Shown here: one piece after another, positions 34,060 to 43,938 of the stretch
How positions within the stretch are numbered: position 1 is the first letter of the stretch
Layout: every line of letters starts with the position of its first letter
DNA from: Candidatus Syntrophocurvum alkaliphilum
Lineage (GTDB): Bacteria; Bacillota; Syntrophomonadia; Syntrophomonadales; Syntrophomonadaceae
Assembly (NCBI RefSeq): GCF_009734445.1
Contig: NZ_CP046457.1
Location: 248,001-312,000, forward strand
Reading direction: 5' to 3'
DNA: 64,000 bases
Notes under the pieces: model-generated
What the model was told of the DNA's origin: nothing
Database searches by the model: none
Seen by the model: the letters and a program-made list of their open reading frames with translations, nothing else
Program-made: the position numbers and the translations under genes

Positions 34060-34902
34060 ATGCGTCAAATTAGTGTGAAAAAAATACAAGAGGCTGTTAC
34101 ACAAGCTGTAGGTCAGGTGAATATATATTTACCTAGAGATATAGAAGAAGCATTAAATAAATCATTATTTAATGAAGAAAATGAGCGTGCTAAAAATATT
34201 TTAAATATTTTACTTGAAAATGCTAAGATTGCAAGAGAAGAAAAAATGGCGTTATGTCAAGATACTGGGATGGTAGCGGTAGATATTGAACTGGGTCAGC
34301 AAGTTATAATTTCTGATGGTGATATTTTGAGTGCAGTAAACCAAGGAATTAGTGATGGTTATGAGAAATACTATCTGAGAAAATCGGTAGTATCTTGCCC
34401 ATTTGAAAGAAAAAATACAGGTGACAATACCCCTGCTATTATCAATATTAGTCTTTTTCCTGATGATAGGCTAGTTTTAAATATTATGCCTAAAGGAGCT
34501 GGTAGTGAAAATATGGGGCAATTAGCTATGCTAAAGCCGGCTGAAGGTATACAAGGGGTAAAAGACTTTGTTATAAATGTTGTGAAAAATGCTTCTTCGA
34601 ATCCGTGTCCACCTATTATCGTCGGTGTAGGTATTGGAGGAAACATGGAAAAAGCAGCACATCTTGCTAAAAAGGCACTATTTCGAGATATTAATACTAA
34701 AAACAATAATAAAGAAATCGCTGTACTAGAACAAGAGCTATTAAGTAGTATAAATGCTCTTGATATTGGGCCCCAAGGATTTGGAGGAAAGACAACAGCA
34801 CTTGCAGTAAATGCTGAAACATATCCTACTCATATTGCGAGTTTACCAGTAGCAGTTAATATAGGATGTCATTGTATGCGTAGAATTAGATTAGCTTTTT
34901 AA
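34060..34902 (+). CDS. Class I fumarate hydratase, alpha subunit
   Basis: A 280-residue alpha subunit of the two-subunit Fe-S fumarase/L-tartrate dehydratase family, catalysing fumarate-malate interconversion in the cytoplasm. Visible: 'ALCQDTGMVAVDIE', 'RKNTGDNTPAIIN', 'GVGIGGNMEKAAHLAKKAL' and 'NIGCHCMRRIRLAF', which contain the cluster cysteines. AAGGAAGG precedes the ATG. The beta subunit starts 19 bases after its stop. Sequence alone does not separate fumarase from tartrate dehydratase; lack of tartrate genes favours fumarase. Confidence 0.9.
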   Translation: MRQISVKKIQEAVTQAVGQVNIYLPRDIEEALNKSLFNEENERAKNILNILLENAKIAREEKMALCQDTGMVAVDIELGQQVIISDGDILSAVNQGISDGYEKYYLRKSVVSCPFERKNTGDNTPAIINISLFPDDRLVLNIMPKGAGSENMGQLAMLKPAEGIQGVKDFVINVVKNASSNPCPPIIVGVGIGGNMEKAAHLAKKALFRDINTKNNNKEIAVLEQELLSSINALDIGPQGFGGKTTALAVNAETYPTHIASLPVAVNIGCHCMRRIRLAF

Positions 34903-34921
34903 GATTTTTAGAGGTGTAAAA

Positions 34922-35455
34922 ATGGCAACACATTATATGGGGAGTCCTGTTGACAATGCAATAATAGAAAAACTACATGTAGGTGATAAGGTAATAATAA
35001 ATGGAGTAGTTTATACTGCCCGTGATGCAGCACATAAAAGATTAATTAATAGTATACAAAAAAAAGAAAAACCGCCCTTTGATTTGAAAGGGCAAATTAT
35101 TTATTATACAGGTCCTTGTCCTGCTCCACCAGATAAGATTATTGGCTCAGCTGGACCTACAACAAGTGGCAGAATGGATCCATTTACTCCAACAATGATA
35201 GAAAATGGAATTAAAGTTTTGATAGGTAAAGGAAAGAGAGATAATTCAGTTGTAAAGGCAATAAAAAAACATAATGCTGTATATTTAGCTACAATAGGTG
35301 GTGCTGGAGCATATTTAGCTAAAAAAATTGCGTCTGTTCAGCTAATAGCTTATCCAGAATTAGGACCAGAGGCAATTTATAGGTTAGAATTAATTAATTT
35401 TCCATGTTTTGTAGCAATTGATAGTAAAGGTAATAATATTTATAATAAATTTTGA
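34922..35455 (+). CDS. Class I fumarate hydratase, beta subunit
   Basis: A 177-residue beta subunit that completes the active site of the preceding alpha subunit. Family features: 'GDKVIINGVVYTARDAAHKR', 'YYTGPCPAPPDK', 'GSAGPTTSGRMDPFTP' and 'LATIGGAGAYLAKKI'. Length is normal. The TGA stop is ordinary. After it come two repeat elements up to 35669. Confidence 0.92.
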   Translation: MATHYMGSPVDNAIIEKLHVGDKVIINGVVYTARDAAHKRLINSIQKKEKPPFDLKGQIIYYTGPCPAPPDKIIGSAGPTTSGRMDPFTPTMIENGIKVLIGKGKRDNSVVKAIKKHNAVYLATIGGAGAYLAKKIASVQLIAYPELGPEAIYRLELINFPCFVAIDSKGNNIYNKF

Positions 35456-35584
35456 ATTTAAAATTTTTAATTCTTAATTAATGATGAAAAGCAAAGCTTT
35501 TCTATATATTATTTAATATCAATAATGAAGGGAAACTTTGTTTCCCAACCTCAATTAAAAATTAAAAATTAAAAATTAAGAATT
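35456..35584 (+). repeat. AT-rich repeat C, copy 1
   Basis: About 129 bp bounded by inverted AATTCTTAATT / AATTAAGAATT tracts. It holds two short palindromes, GAAAAGCAAAGCTTTTC and GGGAAACTTTGTTTCCC. An inverse copy lies at 54952-55088 and a variant at 43555-43675. Confidence 0.7.
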
Positions 35585-35669
35585 GATTCCACTACAAAAA
35601 CATATTTGCAAAGCAAACAATGAATAATTATAAATGGACTTGCAAAAATAGTACTTCCGCAGTGGAATC
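35585..35669 (+). repeat. Short inverted-repeat element B, copy 1
   Basis: About 85 bp, ends GATTCCACTACAAAAA and GCAGTGGAATC. The ends resemble those of element A, but the interior (GCAAACAATGAATAATT region) is unlike it. It is directly joined to repeat C. Confidence 0.65.
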
Positions 35670-35737
35670 TTAAGATAACTATCATTTAGCTATCTTTTAT
35701 TTAATATAGTAAAAAAGAATATTTGGAGGAATAAATT

Positions 35738-36457
35738 ATGATAAGACCTAATGAAAGACGTACTAACCAATTAAGAACCACTAAAATTAAACAGGGTTTT
35801 TCAAAACATGCTGCTGGATCAGTAATAATAGAATCTGGTGATACTGTTGTTTTATGTTCAGCAATGGTAGAAGAAAAGGTTCCCCCCTTTTTAAAAGGCA
35901 CTAATAATGGATGGGTAACGGCAGAATATTCACTATTACCTTCCTCAACTGATACAAGGAGCCAGAGGGAAGTAAATAGAGGGAAGGTTAGTGGAAGAAC
36001 ATCTGAAATTCAAAGACTAATTGGCAGATCTTTAAGAGCAGTTGTAGACATGGAAGCTCTAGGTGAAAGAACTGTTTGGATAGATTGTGACGTTTTACAA
36101 GCAGATGGTGGTACTAGAACAGCATCAGTAACAGGAGCATTTGTGGCAATGTACCTTGCCTTTAAAGATTTAAAAGAAAAAGATATTTTGCAGGAAATAC
36201 CTATTACTGATTATGTAGCTGCAACTAGTGTCGGTATTGTAGAAGGAGTACCAGTTTTAGATTTAGAATATGTAGAGGATTCAGAGGCTCAAGTTGACAT
36301 GAATGTTGTTATGACTAGCAAAGGAGAATTTATAGAAGTTCAGGGTACTGCGGAAGGAAAACCATATTCGAAGGACGAATTGCAGCAACTATTAAACCTA
36401 GCTGAATCTGGAATTATTGAGCTTATTAAAATGCAAAAAAGTTTTTTAGGAGAGTAA
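35738..36457 (+). CDS. rph: Ribonuclease PH
   Basis: A 239-residue phosphorolytic 3'-5' exoribonuclease that trims the 3' ends of tRNA precursors. The whole family pattern is present: '[12 protein letters not shown]', '[20 protein letters not shown]', '[20 protein letters not shown]' and '[18 protein letters not shown]'. The first motif reads RPNER where RPDGR is usual. GGAGGAA precedes the ATG by eight bases. rdgB follows after three bases, the usual Firmicutes pairing. Confidence 0.96.
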   Translation: MIRPNERRTNQLRTTKIKQGFSKHAAGSVIIESGDTVVLCSAMVEEKVPPFLKGTNNGWVTAEYSLLPSSTDTRSQREVNRGKVSGRTSEIQRLIGRSLRAVVDMEALGERTVWIDCDVLQADGGTRTASVTGAFVAMYLAFKDLKEKDILQEIPITDYVAATSVGIVEGVPVLDLEYVEDSEAQVDMNVVMTSKGEFIEVQGTAEGKPYSKDELQQLLNLAESGIIELIKMQKSFLGE

Positions 36458-36460
36458 TAA

Positions 36461-37063
36461 TTGAAAAAACATTTACTAATTGCGTCTAGAAATCAAAAAA
36501 AGAAATCAGAACTAGAAGACATTTTATCTGATATAGATGTAGAAATTATAACCTTGGATGATATAAATGAAATACCAGAAGTTATTGAAGATGGTAGCAC
36601 ATTTGAGGAAAATGCCATAAAAAAAGCAGAAATGACAGCAGAATTAAGTGGGTATATAACTTTAGCAGATGACTCTGGATTAGAGGTGGACTATTTAAAT
36701 GGTGAACCGGGTATTTATTCAGCTAGATTTGCAGGTGATAATGCTACAGATGAGAAAAATAATGAAAAACTATTAGATTTACTGCAAAATATTGAAAAAG
36801 AACAAAGAACAGCACGGTTTAAATGTGTTATAGCAATATCTATTCCTAATGGTAAAACCTATATTGCTGATGGTGAATGTAATGGGATTATAGCTGATAC
36901 ACCTCGTGGTGATGGTGGCTTTGGATATGACCCACTTTTTATACCGGATGGTTATAATGAAAGTTTTGCTGAACTTGATAAAGAAGAAAAGAATAGTATT
37001 AGTCATAGAGGAAGGGCATTAAAAAAAGCAAAAAAAATAATTGATGATATATCTATTAAATAA
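36461..37063 (+). CDS. rdgB: XTP/dITP diphosphatase (RdgB/HAM1)
   Basis: A 200-residue nucleotide-pool cleaning enzyme that hydrolyses XTP, dITP and ITP. Motifs: 'LLIASRNQKKKSELEDIL', 'FEENAIKKAEMTAELSG', 'LADDSGLEVDYLNGEPGIYS', 'GFGYDPLFIPDG' and 'SHRGRALKK'. TTG start with TAGGAGAG upstream. Co-transcribed with rph. Confidence 0.95.
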   Translation: MKKHLLIASRNQKKKSELEDILSDIDVEIITLDDINEIPEVIEDGSTFEENAIKKAEMTAELSGYITLADDSGLEVDYLNGEPGIYSARFAGDNATDEKNNEKLLDLLQNIEKEQRTARFKCVIAISIPNGKTYIADGECNGIIADTPRGDGGFGYDPLFIPDGYNESFAELDKEEKNSISHRGRALKKAKKIIDDISIK

Positions 37064-37131
37064 AAATTGAAATTGATTAAAGCTGACCCTTCGGGCGCAG
37101 ATTAACACTGTGTATATCTGAGGTGGTTTTT

Positions 37132-37623
37132 ATGAAAATTTTTGTTGTTGGAGATACCCATGGGTCTATTACAAAGGTACAAAAAAAAATTGAAAATATA
37201 AAACCAGATTACATATTTTTTACTGGTGATCATTATAGTGATGGACTTGAGTTAGCCCAGAATAATAATATTGAGTTTAAAGGAGTAGTAGGCAATTGTG
37301 ATAGGTATAGTAGTGGACCTGAGGATTCTATTATTGACTTAGAAGGGGTTAGATTTTACCTAACACATGGACATAATTATGGGGTGAAATCTAATTTAAA
37401 TAGACTCTACTATAAGGCAGAAGAATTAAATGCTAATATAGTAATCTTTGGTCATACACATATATCATACTGTGAAAAGATTAATAATATTTGGATGCTC
37501 AATCCTGGTAGTGCATCAAGGCCAAGAAAATCACCTAGAGGAACCTTTGCTTTAATAGAAATTAATAACCAAAGTATTGATATAAAAATATTAGATTTAG
37601 TGGAATCTAATAAAACTAAATAG
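37132..37623 (+). CDS. YfcE/MJ0936-type phosphodiesterase
   Basis: A 163-residue calcineurin-like metallophosphoesterase. Metal-binding motifs are 'VVGDTHGS', 'FTGDHYSDG', 'GNCDRY', 'LTHGHNYG' and 'IFGHTHIS'. Members hydrolyse phosphodiesters in vitro; the true substrate is unclear. ATG 37132 has GAGGTGG upstream. It commonly follows rph-rdgB in Firmicutes and is likely in the same operon. A terminator lies about 135 bases after the stop. Confidence 0.9.
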   Translation: MKIFVVGDTHGSITKVQKKIENIKPDYIFFTGDHYSDGLELAQNNNIEFKGVVGNCDRYSSGPEDSIIDLEGVRFYLTHGHNYGVKSNLNRLYYKAEELNANIVIFGHTHISYCEKINNIWMLNPGSASRPRKSPRGTFALIEINNQSIDIKILDLVESNKTK

Positions 37624-37756
37624 TTAGTATTATTTAGAAATTAGTTAAAACAATAATCTATATTAAACATAAGATTACAATTAGTATAAAAAATCTTACA
37701 AAACATTGAAAAAGTTATAATCGAGTTGTATAATCTGAAAAAAATTTATTTTAGGG

Positions 37757-37786
37757 TAGGAGAGGTTATTTCTCTCCTATTTTTAT
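37757..37786 (+). terminator. Rho-independent terminator before gcvT
   Basis: TAGGAGAG pairs with CTCTCCTA and is followed by TTTTTATTT. It separates rph-rdgB-phosphodiesterase from the glycine cleavage operon. Confidence 0.8.
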
Positions 37787-37886
37787 TTATCTACATAAAG
37801 TATACACACTTTAACCTAGGGAAACTATTTAAGTTAGATTATAATAACAATGTGAATAATTTAATTTATGCATAGGAGGTTAACTA

Positions 37887-38984
37887 ATGTCTTTAAAAAG
37901 AACCCCTTTATTTACAGCTCATCAAAAAAGTGGTGGTAAATTAATAGATTTTGGTGGCTGGGAATTGCCGGTACAGTATGAAGGAATAATAAAAGAACAT
38001 ATGATGGTTAGAAACAAAGCTGGTTTATTTGATGTTTCACATATGGGAGAGATTGAGATTAAAGGAGAAAATGCTGAAAAATTTATTCAGTATTTAATGA
38101 CAAATAACATAACTACGTTAAAGGATAACCAAATTCAATATACTTTTATGTGTTATGAAAATGGTGGAGTAGTTGATGATTTATTAGTATATCGCTATTC
38201 AAATACTCATTATCTATTAGTAGTAAATGCATCTAATAAAGATAAGGATTATGAGTGGATAAAAAAACATGCTATAGAGGGGGTAGAAATAAAAGATACT
38301 TCGGATTCCTATGCACAGTTAGCAATACAAGGTCCTTTAGCTGAAGATATACTGCAAAAGCTTACTAAAACAGACTTAAAAACTATAAAGTTTTTTTGGT
38401 TTGACCCCGAGGTTGAAATAGCTGGTGCAAAAACTTTAGTATCTAGAACCGGGTATACTGGTGAAGATGGATTTGAAATATATACAAGGAATGAAGATGC
38501 AGTTAAAGTGTGGGATGCCATATTAGAAGCAGGCAAAGATGATATAGCTCCTATTGGTCTTGGTGCTAGAGATACGTTAAGGTTTGAAGCTAAGCTACCA
38601 TTATATGGTCAAGAAATAGATCAAGATATTACACCACTAGAAGCAGGTTTGGGCTTTTTTGTAAAGTTAGATTCTGATGACTTTATTGGTAAAGATGCAT
38701 TAGTTAAACAAAAAGAAGCTAACCCAGACAGAATTCTAGTAGAATTTGAAATGATTGATAAGGGTATAGCACGAAGTAAATATGAGGTTGAAAAAGATGG
38801 AGTGAATATTGGTTGGGTTACAACTGGTTCACATTCACCAACTTTTGAAAAAAGTATTGGTTTAGCATTAATTAAAAGGGAATATTTTACCCCCGGAGAA
38901 GAAATAAATATTATAATACGAAATAGAAAATTAAAAGCTAAATTAACAAAAGGTTCTTTTTATAAGAAAAACACTAAAAAATAA
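37887..38984 (+). CDS. gcvT: Glycine cleavage system T protein (aminomethyltransferase)
   Basis: A 365-residue folate enzyme that takes the aminomethyl group from lipoyl-GcvH to tetrahydrofolate, releasing ammonia. Family features: 'KSGGKLIDFGGWELPVQY', 'AGLFDVSHMGEIEI', 'SRTGYTGEDGFEIY' and 'GLGARDTLRFEAKLPLYG'. ATAGGAGG precedes the ATG. First of five genes gcvT-H-PA-PB-lpd, spaced 3-15 bases or overlapping. I see no glycine riboswitch in the leader. Confidence 0.96.
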   Translation: MSLKRTPLFTAHQKSGGKLIDFGGWELPVQYEGIIKEHMMVRNKAGLFDVSHMGEIEIKGENAEKFIQYLMTNNITTLKDNQIQYTFMCYENGGVVDDLLVYRYSNTHYLLVVNASNKDKDYEWIKKHAIEGVEIKDTSDSYAQLAIQGPLAEDILQKLTKTDLKTIKFFWFDPEVEIAGAKTLVSRTGYTGEDGFEIYTRNEDAVKVWDAILEAGKDDIAPIGLGARDTLRFEAKLPLYGQEIDQDITPLEAGLGFFVKLDSDDFIGKDALVKQKEANPDRILVEFEMIDKGIARSKYEVEKDGVNIGWVTTGSHSPTFEKSIGLALIKREYFTPGEEINIIIRNRKLKAKLTKGSFYKKNTKK

Positions 38985-38998
38985 ATGGAGGGATTATT

Positions 38999-39385
38999 GT
39001 GAACATACCTAAGGATTTATACTACTCTGAGGAACATGAATGGGTAAGAGTAGAAGAGGAGAAAGTATATATAGGAATTACAGATTATGCCCAAAGCCAA
39101 TTAGGTGATATTGTATTTGTTGAACTTCCAATGGTTGATGAAGAAGTCGAAGTTGGAGGAGAAGTTGGGGTAATAGAATCTGTAAAAGCAGTTTCTGATA
39201 TGTATAGCCCTGTTAGTGGGAAAATAGTAGAAGTTAATGAAGAATTAGAAACATCACCAGAACTATTAAATGAAGATTGTTATCAAAACTTTATATTAGT
39301 TGTACAAATGGATAATCCTGATGACATAAATGAACTAATGAGTGCAGAAAAGTATGAAAAGTATTGTAGTGAATTAGAAGACTAG
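38999..39385 (+). CDS. gcvH: Glycine cleavage system H protein
   Basis: A 128-residue lipoyl carrier that shuttles the aminomethyl group between P, T and L proteins. The lipoyl-lysine site is in 'IESVKAVSDMYSPVSG'; the start 'YYSEEHEWVRVEEEKVYIG' is typical. GTG start with GGAGGG upstream, 14 bases after gcvT. Confidence 0.96.
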   Translation: MNIPKDLYYSEEHEWVRVEEEKVYIGITDYAQSQLGDIVFVELPMVDEEVEVGGEVGVIESVKAVSDMYSPVSGKIVEVNEELETSPELLNEDCYQNFILVVQMDNPDDINELMSAEKYEKYCSELED

Positions 39386-39399
39386 GGGGTTTTTATTTA

Positions 39400-40719
39400 A
39401 TGCGTTTTACTCCTAATCCAAAACCAGTTGTAGAAGAAATGTTAAAATCAATTGGTCTAAACAAAATTGATGATTTATTTGTAGATATACCAAATGACGT
39501 TAAATTAAATCGAGACTTAAATATACCTGATGAAATGTCAGAGTTAGAGTTAACCAATCATTTAAAAAAATTAGCATCCAAAAATTTAACTACTGATCAA
39601 CATGTATGTTTTATGGGTGCAGGTGCATATGATCACTACATTCCACCCGCTGTTGATCAAATGTTATTAAGGTCTGAGTTTTATACGGCTTATACTCCTT
39701 ACCAACCAGAAATTAGCCAAGGAGTACTTCAGGCAATATTTGAATATCAAACAATGATATGTAATTTAACAGGTATGGATGTATCAAATGCATCCATGTA
39801 TGATGGTGGTAGTGCACTAGCAGAAGCATGTATGGTAGCAAGTGATTCTACTCGAAGAAAAAAAATATTAGTACCTGATAGTATTCATCCTGAGTATTTA
39901 AAAACCATACAAACATATGCTATATCTGGAAAAATGGAAGTAGTGGTTGTACCTTCAAAAGATGGTATAACGGACTCAGAAGCTATTATATCTATGACAG
40001 ATAAAAGTGTTGCTTGTGTTGTAATTCAACAACCTAACTTTTTAGGCAATATTGAAGATATTACAAATATAGAAAAAGCAATACACGAAAATAAAGGGTT
40101 ACTAGTTATGGCTGTTGATCCGTTTTCATTAGGTGTATTAAAATCACCTCGTGAATGGGGAGCAGATATAGTAGTAGGTGAAGGACAGCCATTTGGCAAT
40201 AGTCTTAGTTTTGGTGGACCTCACCTTGGTTTTTTTGCAGCTGATAAAAAATTTATGAGAAAAATTCCTGGTAGAATTGCTGGACAAACCCAAGACCCAG
40301 AAGGTAATAGAGGGTTTGTATTGACATTACAAGCAAGAGAACAACATATACGTAGAGAAAAGGCAGGCTCAAATATTTGTTCTAATCAAGCTCTAAATGC
40401 ATTAGCAGCTAATATATATCTTAGCCTCATTGGGAAAGAAGGCTTAAAACAATTAGCTTTACGCTCACATCAATTAGCTATATATGCTAAAGAACAATTT
40501 GAGAAGGTAGGTATTAAGCTTAAATATAATCAACCTTTCTTAAGAGAGTTTGCAATATCTGTTAATAGTCCTACTGAATTAAACAAAAAGTTATTAGCTA
40601 GTGGCATAATAGGTGGCTATGAGCTGGATGGTGGTATGCTATTGGCCTTTACTGAGAAAAGAACTAAGGAAGAAATAGATAAGCTAGTATCTTTGATAGG
40701 TGGTGAAAACCATGGCTAG
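39400..40719 (+). CDS. gcvPA: Glycine dehydrogenase (decarboxylating) subunit 1
   Basis: A 439-residue N-terminal half of the split P protein ('[18 protein letters not shown]', '[20 protein letters not shown]', '[14 protein letters not shown]'). It forms the active site with subunit 2. The split form is usual in Firmicutes. TAGGGGG precedes the ATG; the end overlaps the region of the gcvPB start. Confidence 0.96.
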   Translation: MRFTPNPKPVVEEMLKSIGLNKIDDLFVDIPNDVKLNRDLNIPDEMSELELTNHLKKLASKNLTTDQHVCFMGAGAYDHYIPPAVDQMLLRSEFYTAYTPYQPEISQGVLQAIFEYQTMICNLTGMDVSNASMYDGGSALAEACMVASDSTRRKKILVPDSIHPEYLKTIQTYAISGKMEVVVVPSKDGITDSEAIISMTDKSVACVVIQQPNFLGNIEDITNIEKAIHENKGLLVMAVDPFSLGVLKSPREWGADIVVGEGQPFGNSLSFGGPHLGFFAADKKFMRKIPGRIAGQTQDPEGNRGFVLTLQAREQHIRREKAGSNICSNQALNALAANIYLSLIGKEGLKQLALRSHQLAIYAKEQFEKVGIKLKYNQPFLREFAISVNSPTELNKKLLASGIIGGYELDGGMLLAFTEKRTKEEIDKLVSLIGGENHG

Positions 40720-42163
40720 ATTAATATTTGAAAAAAGTGTAGCTGGAAGCAATAAATTTAAGCTACCATCGTCTGAAGTAAATGAAGTAGCATTAGAAAA
40801 TAATATTCCTGCAAATTTTTTAAGAAATGAAGACTTTATACTACCTGATATAAGTGAAGTAGAAACTATACGTCACTTTACTGATTTATCAACAAAAGCT
40901 TTTGGTGTTGATACAGGTATGTATCCATTAGGCTCTTGTACTATGAAATATAATAACAAGGTTGGAGAATGGTCAGCTCGCTTACCGGGCTTTACAAATG
41001 TACACCCATATCAGCCTGAGGAAACTGTTCAAGGAGCATTAGAATTAATGTATGAACTTGAGAGAATGCTATGTGAAATAGGTGGTATGGATCATTTTTC
41101 ACTTCAGCCAGCTGCAGGTGCTCATGGTGAAATGGCTGGAATCGTTATGATTAAAGCATATCATAACAATAAAGGAGATACTAAAAGAACAAAAATGCTA
41201 GTTCCAGACTCAGCTCATGGAACTAATCCTGCTACAGCTAATGTTGTAGGCTATGATACCATTGAAATTAAATCTAATGAAAAGGGCATGGTGGACATAG
41301 AAGACTTGCGCTCAAAAATGAGTGATGAAGTCGCAGGTATAATGCTTACTAATCCAAATACATTGGGTCTTTTTGAAGAAGATATAGTAGAAATAGCTCA
41401 AATTGTACATGATGGCGGTGGGTTATTATACTATGACGGTGCTAACTTAAATGGAATAATGGGAGTATCTAGACCTGGTGATATGGGCTTTGATATTGTT
41501 CATTATAATTTACACAAAACATTTGGTACACCACATGGTGGTGGTGGGCCTGGTTCAGGGCCAGTAGGAGTAAAAGCATTTTTAGCGGATTACTTACCAG
41601 TTCCAATGATAGAGAAAAAAGGTGATCAATATAGCTTTAATTACGATATACCAAACTCTATTGGGAAGGTTAAAAACTTCTATGGCAACTTTGGAGTAAT
41701 GGTTAAAGCTTATACTTATATTAGAGCCCTTGGTAAAGATGGATTACGTGAGGCATGTGAACATGCGGTATTGAATGCAAATTATTTAATGCATCATTTA
41801 AAGGATACTTATCATATACCATTTGATAGAGTATGTAAGCATGAATTTATTGCTACATCTAAACATCAAGTTGATAAAAACGGTGTAACAACTCTTGATG
41901 TAGCTAAAAGGCTTTTAGATTACAAATATCATCCACCTACAGTTTACTTCCCATTAATTGTAAAAGAAGCTTTAATGATTGAACCAACTGAAACTGAAAG
42001 TCAAGAAAGATTAGATAGTTTTATTGATTCATTAAAGCGAATAGCTAAAGAAGCTGAAGAAAACCCAGAGTTAGTTACAACATCTCCTCATGAAGCGGTT
42101 GTAGGTAGGTTAGATGAAGTAACAGCAGCACGTAGTCCGAAGGTAAAATGGGAGGCAACTTAA
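40712..42163 (+). CDS. gcvPB: Glycine dehydrogenase (decarboxylating) subunit 2
   Basis: A 483-residue C-terminal half of the P protein, carrying the PLP lysine in '[16 protein letters not shown]'. Also seen: '[11 protein letters not shown]', '[13 protein letters not shown]' and '[11 protein letters not shown]'. It decarboxylates glycine and loads the H protein. Start at ATG 40712, inside the last codons of gcvPA; a GTG at 40700 is also in frame. Confidence 0.96.
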   Translation: MARLIFEKSVAGSNKFKLPSSEVNEVALENNIPANFLRNEDFILPDISEVETIRHFTDLSTKAFGVDTGMYPLGSCTMKYNNKVGEWSARLPGFTNVHPYQPEETVQGALELMYELERMLCEIGGMDHFSLQPAAGAHGEMAGIVMIKAYHNNKGDTKRTKMLVPDSAHGTNPATANVVGYDTIEIKSNEKGMVDIEDLRSKMSDEVAGIMLTNPNTLGLFEEDIVEIAQIVHDGGGLLYYDGANLNGIMGVSRPGDMGFDIVHYNLHKTFGTPHGGGGPGSGPVGVKAFLADYLPVPMIEKKGDQYSFNYDIPNSIGKVKNFYGNFGVMVKAYTYIRALGKDGLREACEHAVLNANYLMHHLKDTYHIPFDRVCKHEFIATSKHQVDKNGVTTLDVAKRLLDYKYHPPTVYFPLIVKEALMIEPTETESQERLDSFIDSLKRIAKEAEENPELVTTSPHEAVVGRLDEVTAARSPKVKWEAT

Positions 42164-42166
42164 AAA

Positions 42167-43546
42167 GTGAAGGATTTAGTTATAATAGGTGGAGGACCTG
42201 GTGGCTATGTGGCAGCAATACGAGCTAGCCAGCTTGGTCTTAATGTAGTATTGGTTGAAAAAGATAGTTTAGGTGGTACCTGTTTAAATAGAGGATGTAT
42301 ACCTACTAAGTCATACTTTCAAAATGCAAGTGTACTAAACACTGTTAAACAATTAAATGATTATAACATATCAGTAAACGATATAAATTTTGATATGGCT
42401 GGAGCAAAACAAAGAAAAGATGCAGTCGTAACTAACTTGGTAAATGGAATAGAGCAATTACTGAAAAGTAACAAAATAGAAGTAATAAAAGGTAATGCAA
42501 AAATAATAGAGCCAGGGAAAGTTAAGGTTAATGACCAAGACATTAATACTAAAAATATTATCATAGCCACTGGATCTATTCCAGTAACACTTCCTATAAA
42601 AGGTATCGAAAATAAAGGAGTTTTAACTAGTGATGAAATATTAGAAATCACAAATGTTCCTAAAAGTTTAGCTATTATAGGTGGTGGAGTAATAGGATCA
42701 GAGTTTGCATGCATATTTAATACTTTTGGTAGTGAGGTAACTGTTTTTGAGTCGCAACCAAATATTTTGGGTATGCTAGATAGTGAAATAGTAAAAAGAA
42801 TGAACATTTTACTTAAACGTCAAGGTATAAGTGTTAATACCTCAACAATAATAAATGACATAGCCCAAACAGAAAATAGATTGAATATAAATGCATCAAC
42901 TAAAAAGGGTGACATATCACTTGATGTTGATATGGTTTTAGTAGCTGGAGGTAGAAGACCTAATACAAATGGACTTGGTGTTGAAGAACTTGGTATAAAT
43001 ACTAACAATGGATTTATTAGTGTAGATGAAAACTTTGCAACCAACATTCCGGGAATATATGCAATAGGTGATGTAACAGGTGGTCAGATGTTAGCGCATG
43101 TTGCGTCTGAGGAAGGGATAGTTGCAGTAGAAAGAATTTGTGATATAGATAATGAAGTCCACTATCATGCTGTACCTAGCTGTATATTTACTTTGCCAGA
43201 AATAGCTACTGTAGGAATGAGTGAAGAAGAAGCAAAAGCTAATAATATATCATATAAAGTAGGCAAATTTCCTTTTGTAGCAAATGGCAAAGCTTTAAGC
43301 ATGGGACAAACAGATGGTTTAGTAAAGGTAATTGCGGATGATGAAAATACAATACTAGGAGTACATATACTAGGTGCTCATGCTAGTGATTTAATATTGG
43401 AAGCAACATTATGGGTTAAACAAAGACAAAAAACAGAAGATATAATAGGCACAATTCATCCACATCCCACATTAGGCGAAGCCTTAATAGAGGCAGTCCT
43501 AGACCTAAACAAACAAGCTATTCACATAGCACCAAGGAGAAAGTAA
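42167..43546 (+). CDS. lpdA: Dihydrolipoamide dehydrogenase (L protein)
   Basis: A 459-residue FAD disulfide oxidoreductase that reoxidises lipoyl-GcvH with NAD+. FAD motif 'IIGGGPGGYVAAI' at 5-17, redox-active disulfide 'GGTCLNRGCIPTK', NAD motif 'IIGGGVIGSEFA', FAD-contacting 'GIYAIGDVTGG' and the catalytic base in 'HPHPTLGEALIEA'. GTG start four bases after the gcvPB stop, with GGGAGG about ten bases upstream. Last gene of the operon; the following gap is filled by repeats. Confidence 0.95.
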   Translation: MKDLVIIGGGPGGYVAAIRASQLGLNVVLVEKDSLGGTCLNRGCIPTKSYFQNASVLNTVKQLNDYNISVNDINFDMAGAKQRKDAVVTNLVNGIEQLLKSNKIEVIKGNAKIIEPGKVKVNDQDINTKNIIIATGSIPVTLPIKGIENKGVLTSDEILEITNVPKSLAIIGGGVIGSEFACIFNTFGSEVTVFESQPNILGMLDSEIVKRMNILLKRQGISVNTSTIINDIAQTENRLNINASTKKGDISLDVDMVLVAGGRRPNTNGLGVEELGINTNNGFISVDENFATNIPGIYAIGDVTGGQMLAHVASEEGIVAVERICDIDNEVHYHAVPSCIFTLPEIATVGMSEEEAKANNISYKVGKFPFVANGKALSMGQTDGLVKVIADDENTILGVHILGAHASDLILEATLWVKQRQKTEDIIGTIHPHPTLGEALIEAVLDLNKQAIHIAPRRK

Positions 43547-43554
43547 AGGTAATT

Positions 43555-43675
43555 ACTTTCAATTTTGAATTGTTAATTTTGAATTTTTAATTAATGAAGG
43601 GAAACTATTGTTTCCCTATTTAATTATATAAAAAGGGAAACCTTGCTTCCCCACAATAATTAAGAATTAAAAATT
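43555..43675 (+). repeat. AT-rich repeat C variant
   Basis: About 121 bp with AATTTTTAATT-type tracts at the left and AATTAAGAATT at the right, enclosing GGGAAACTATTGTTTCCC and GGGAAACCTTGCTTCCC. It lies directly next to MITE-like copy 7. Confidence 0.6.
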
Positions 43676-43902
43676 GATTCTGCTGCAAAAAGTAACTACA
43701 ACAAACTTAAGGCTGAACAAACATGTTTATCTAAGTCCCGAATAGCAAGGCGTGGTGCATAGATCACGGCTAAGTATAAATAAAAAATCATTTTAGATAA
43801 TAAGTGCTAAGCTAAAATGGAGGTAAAGACCGATGAGCGGCGTGATAAACATGTTTGCTCAGCCGATTCCATACTCTAAGTTTAGCTTTTTGCAGTGGAA
43901 TC
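43676..43902 (+). mobile_element. MITE-like element A, copy 7 (full length)
   Basis: About 227 bp with well-preserved ends GATTCTGCTGCAAAAAG and CTTTTTGCAGTGGAATC. It is flanked by AAAATT at 43670-43675 and 43903-43908. Confidence 0.85.
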
Positions 43903-43938
43903 AAAATTCATAATTAATAATTGTCTCGGAGAGAGTTT

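Noticed and set aside
37790-37886. Glycine riboswitch before gcvT
   Set aside because: The leader is about 100 bases of AT-rich sequence without the conserved core or tandem aptamers; only the terminator of the upstream unit is structured.
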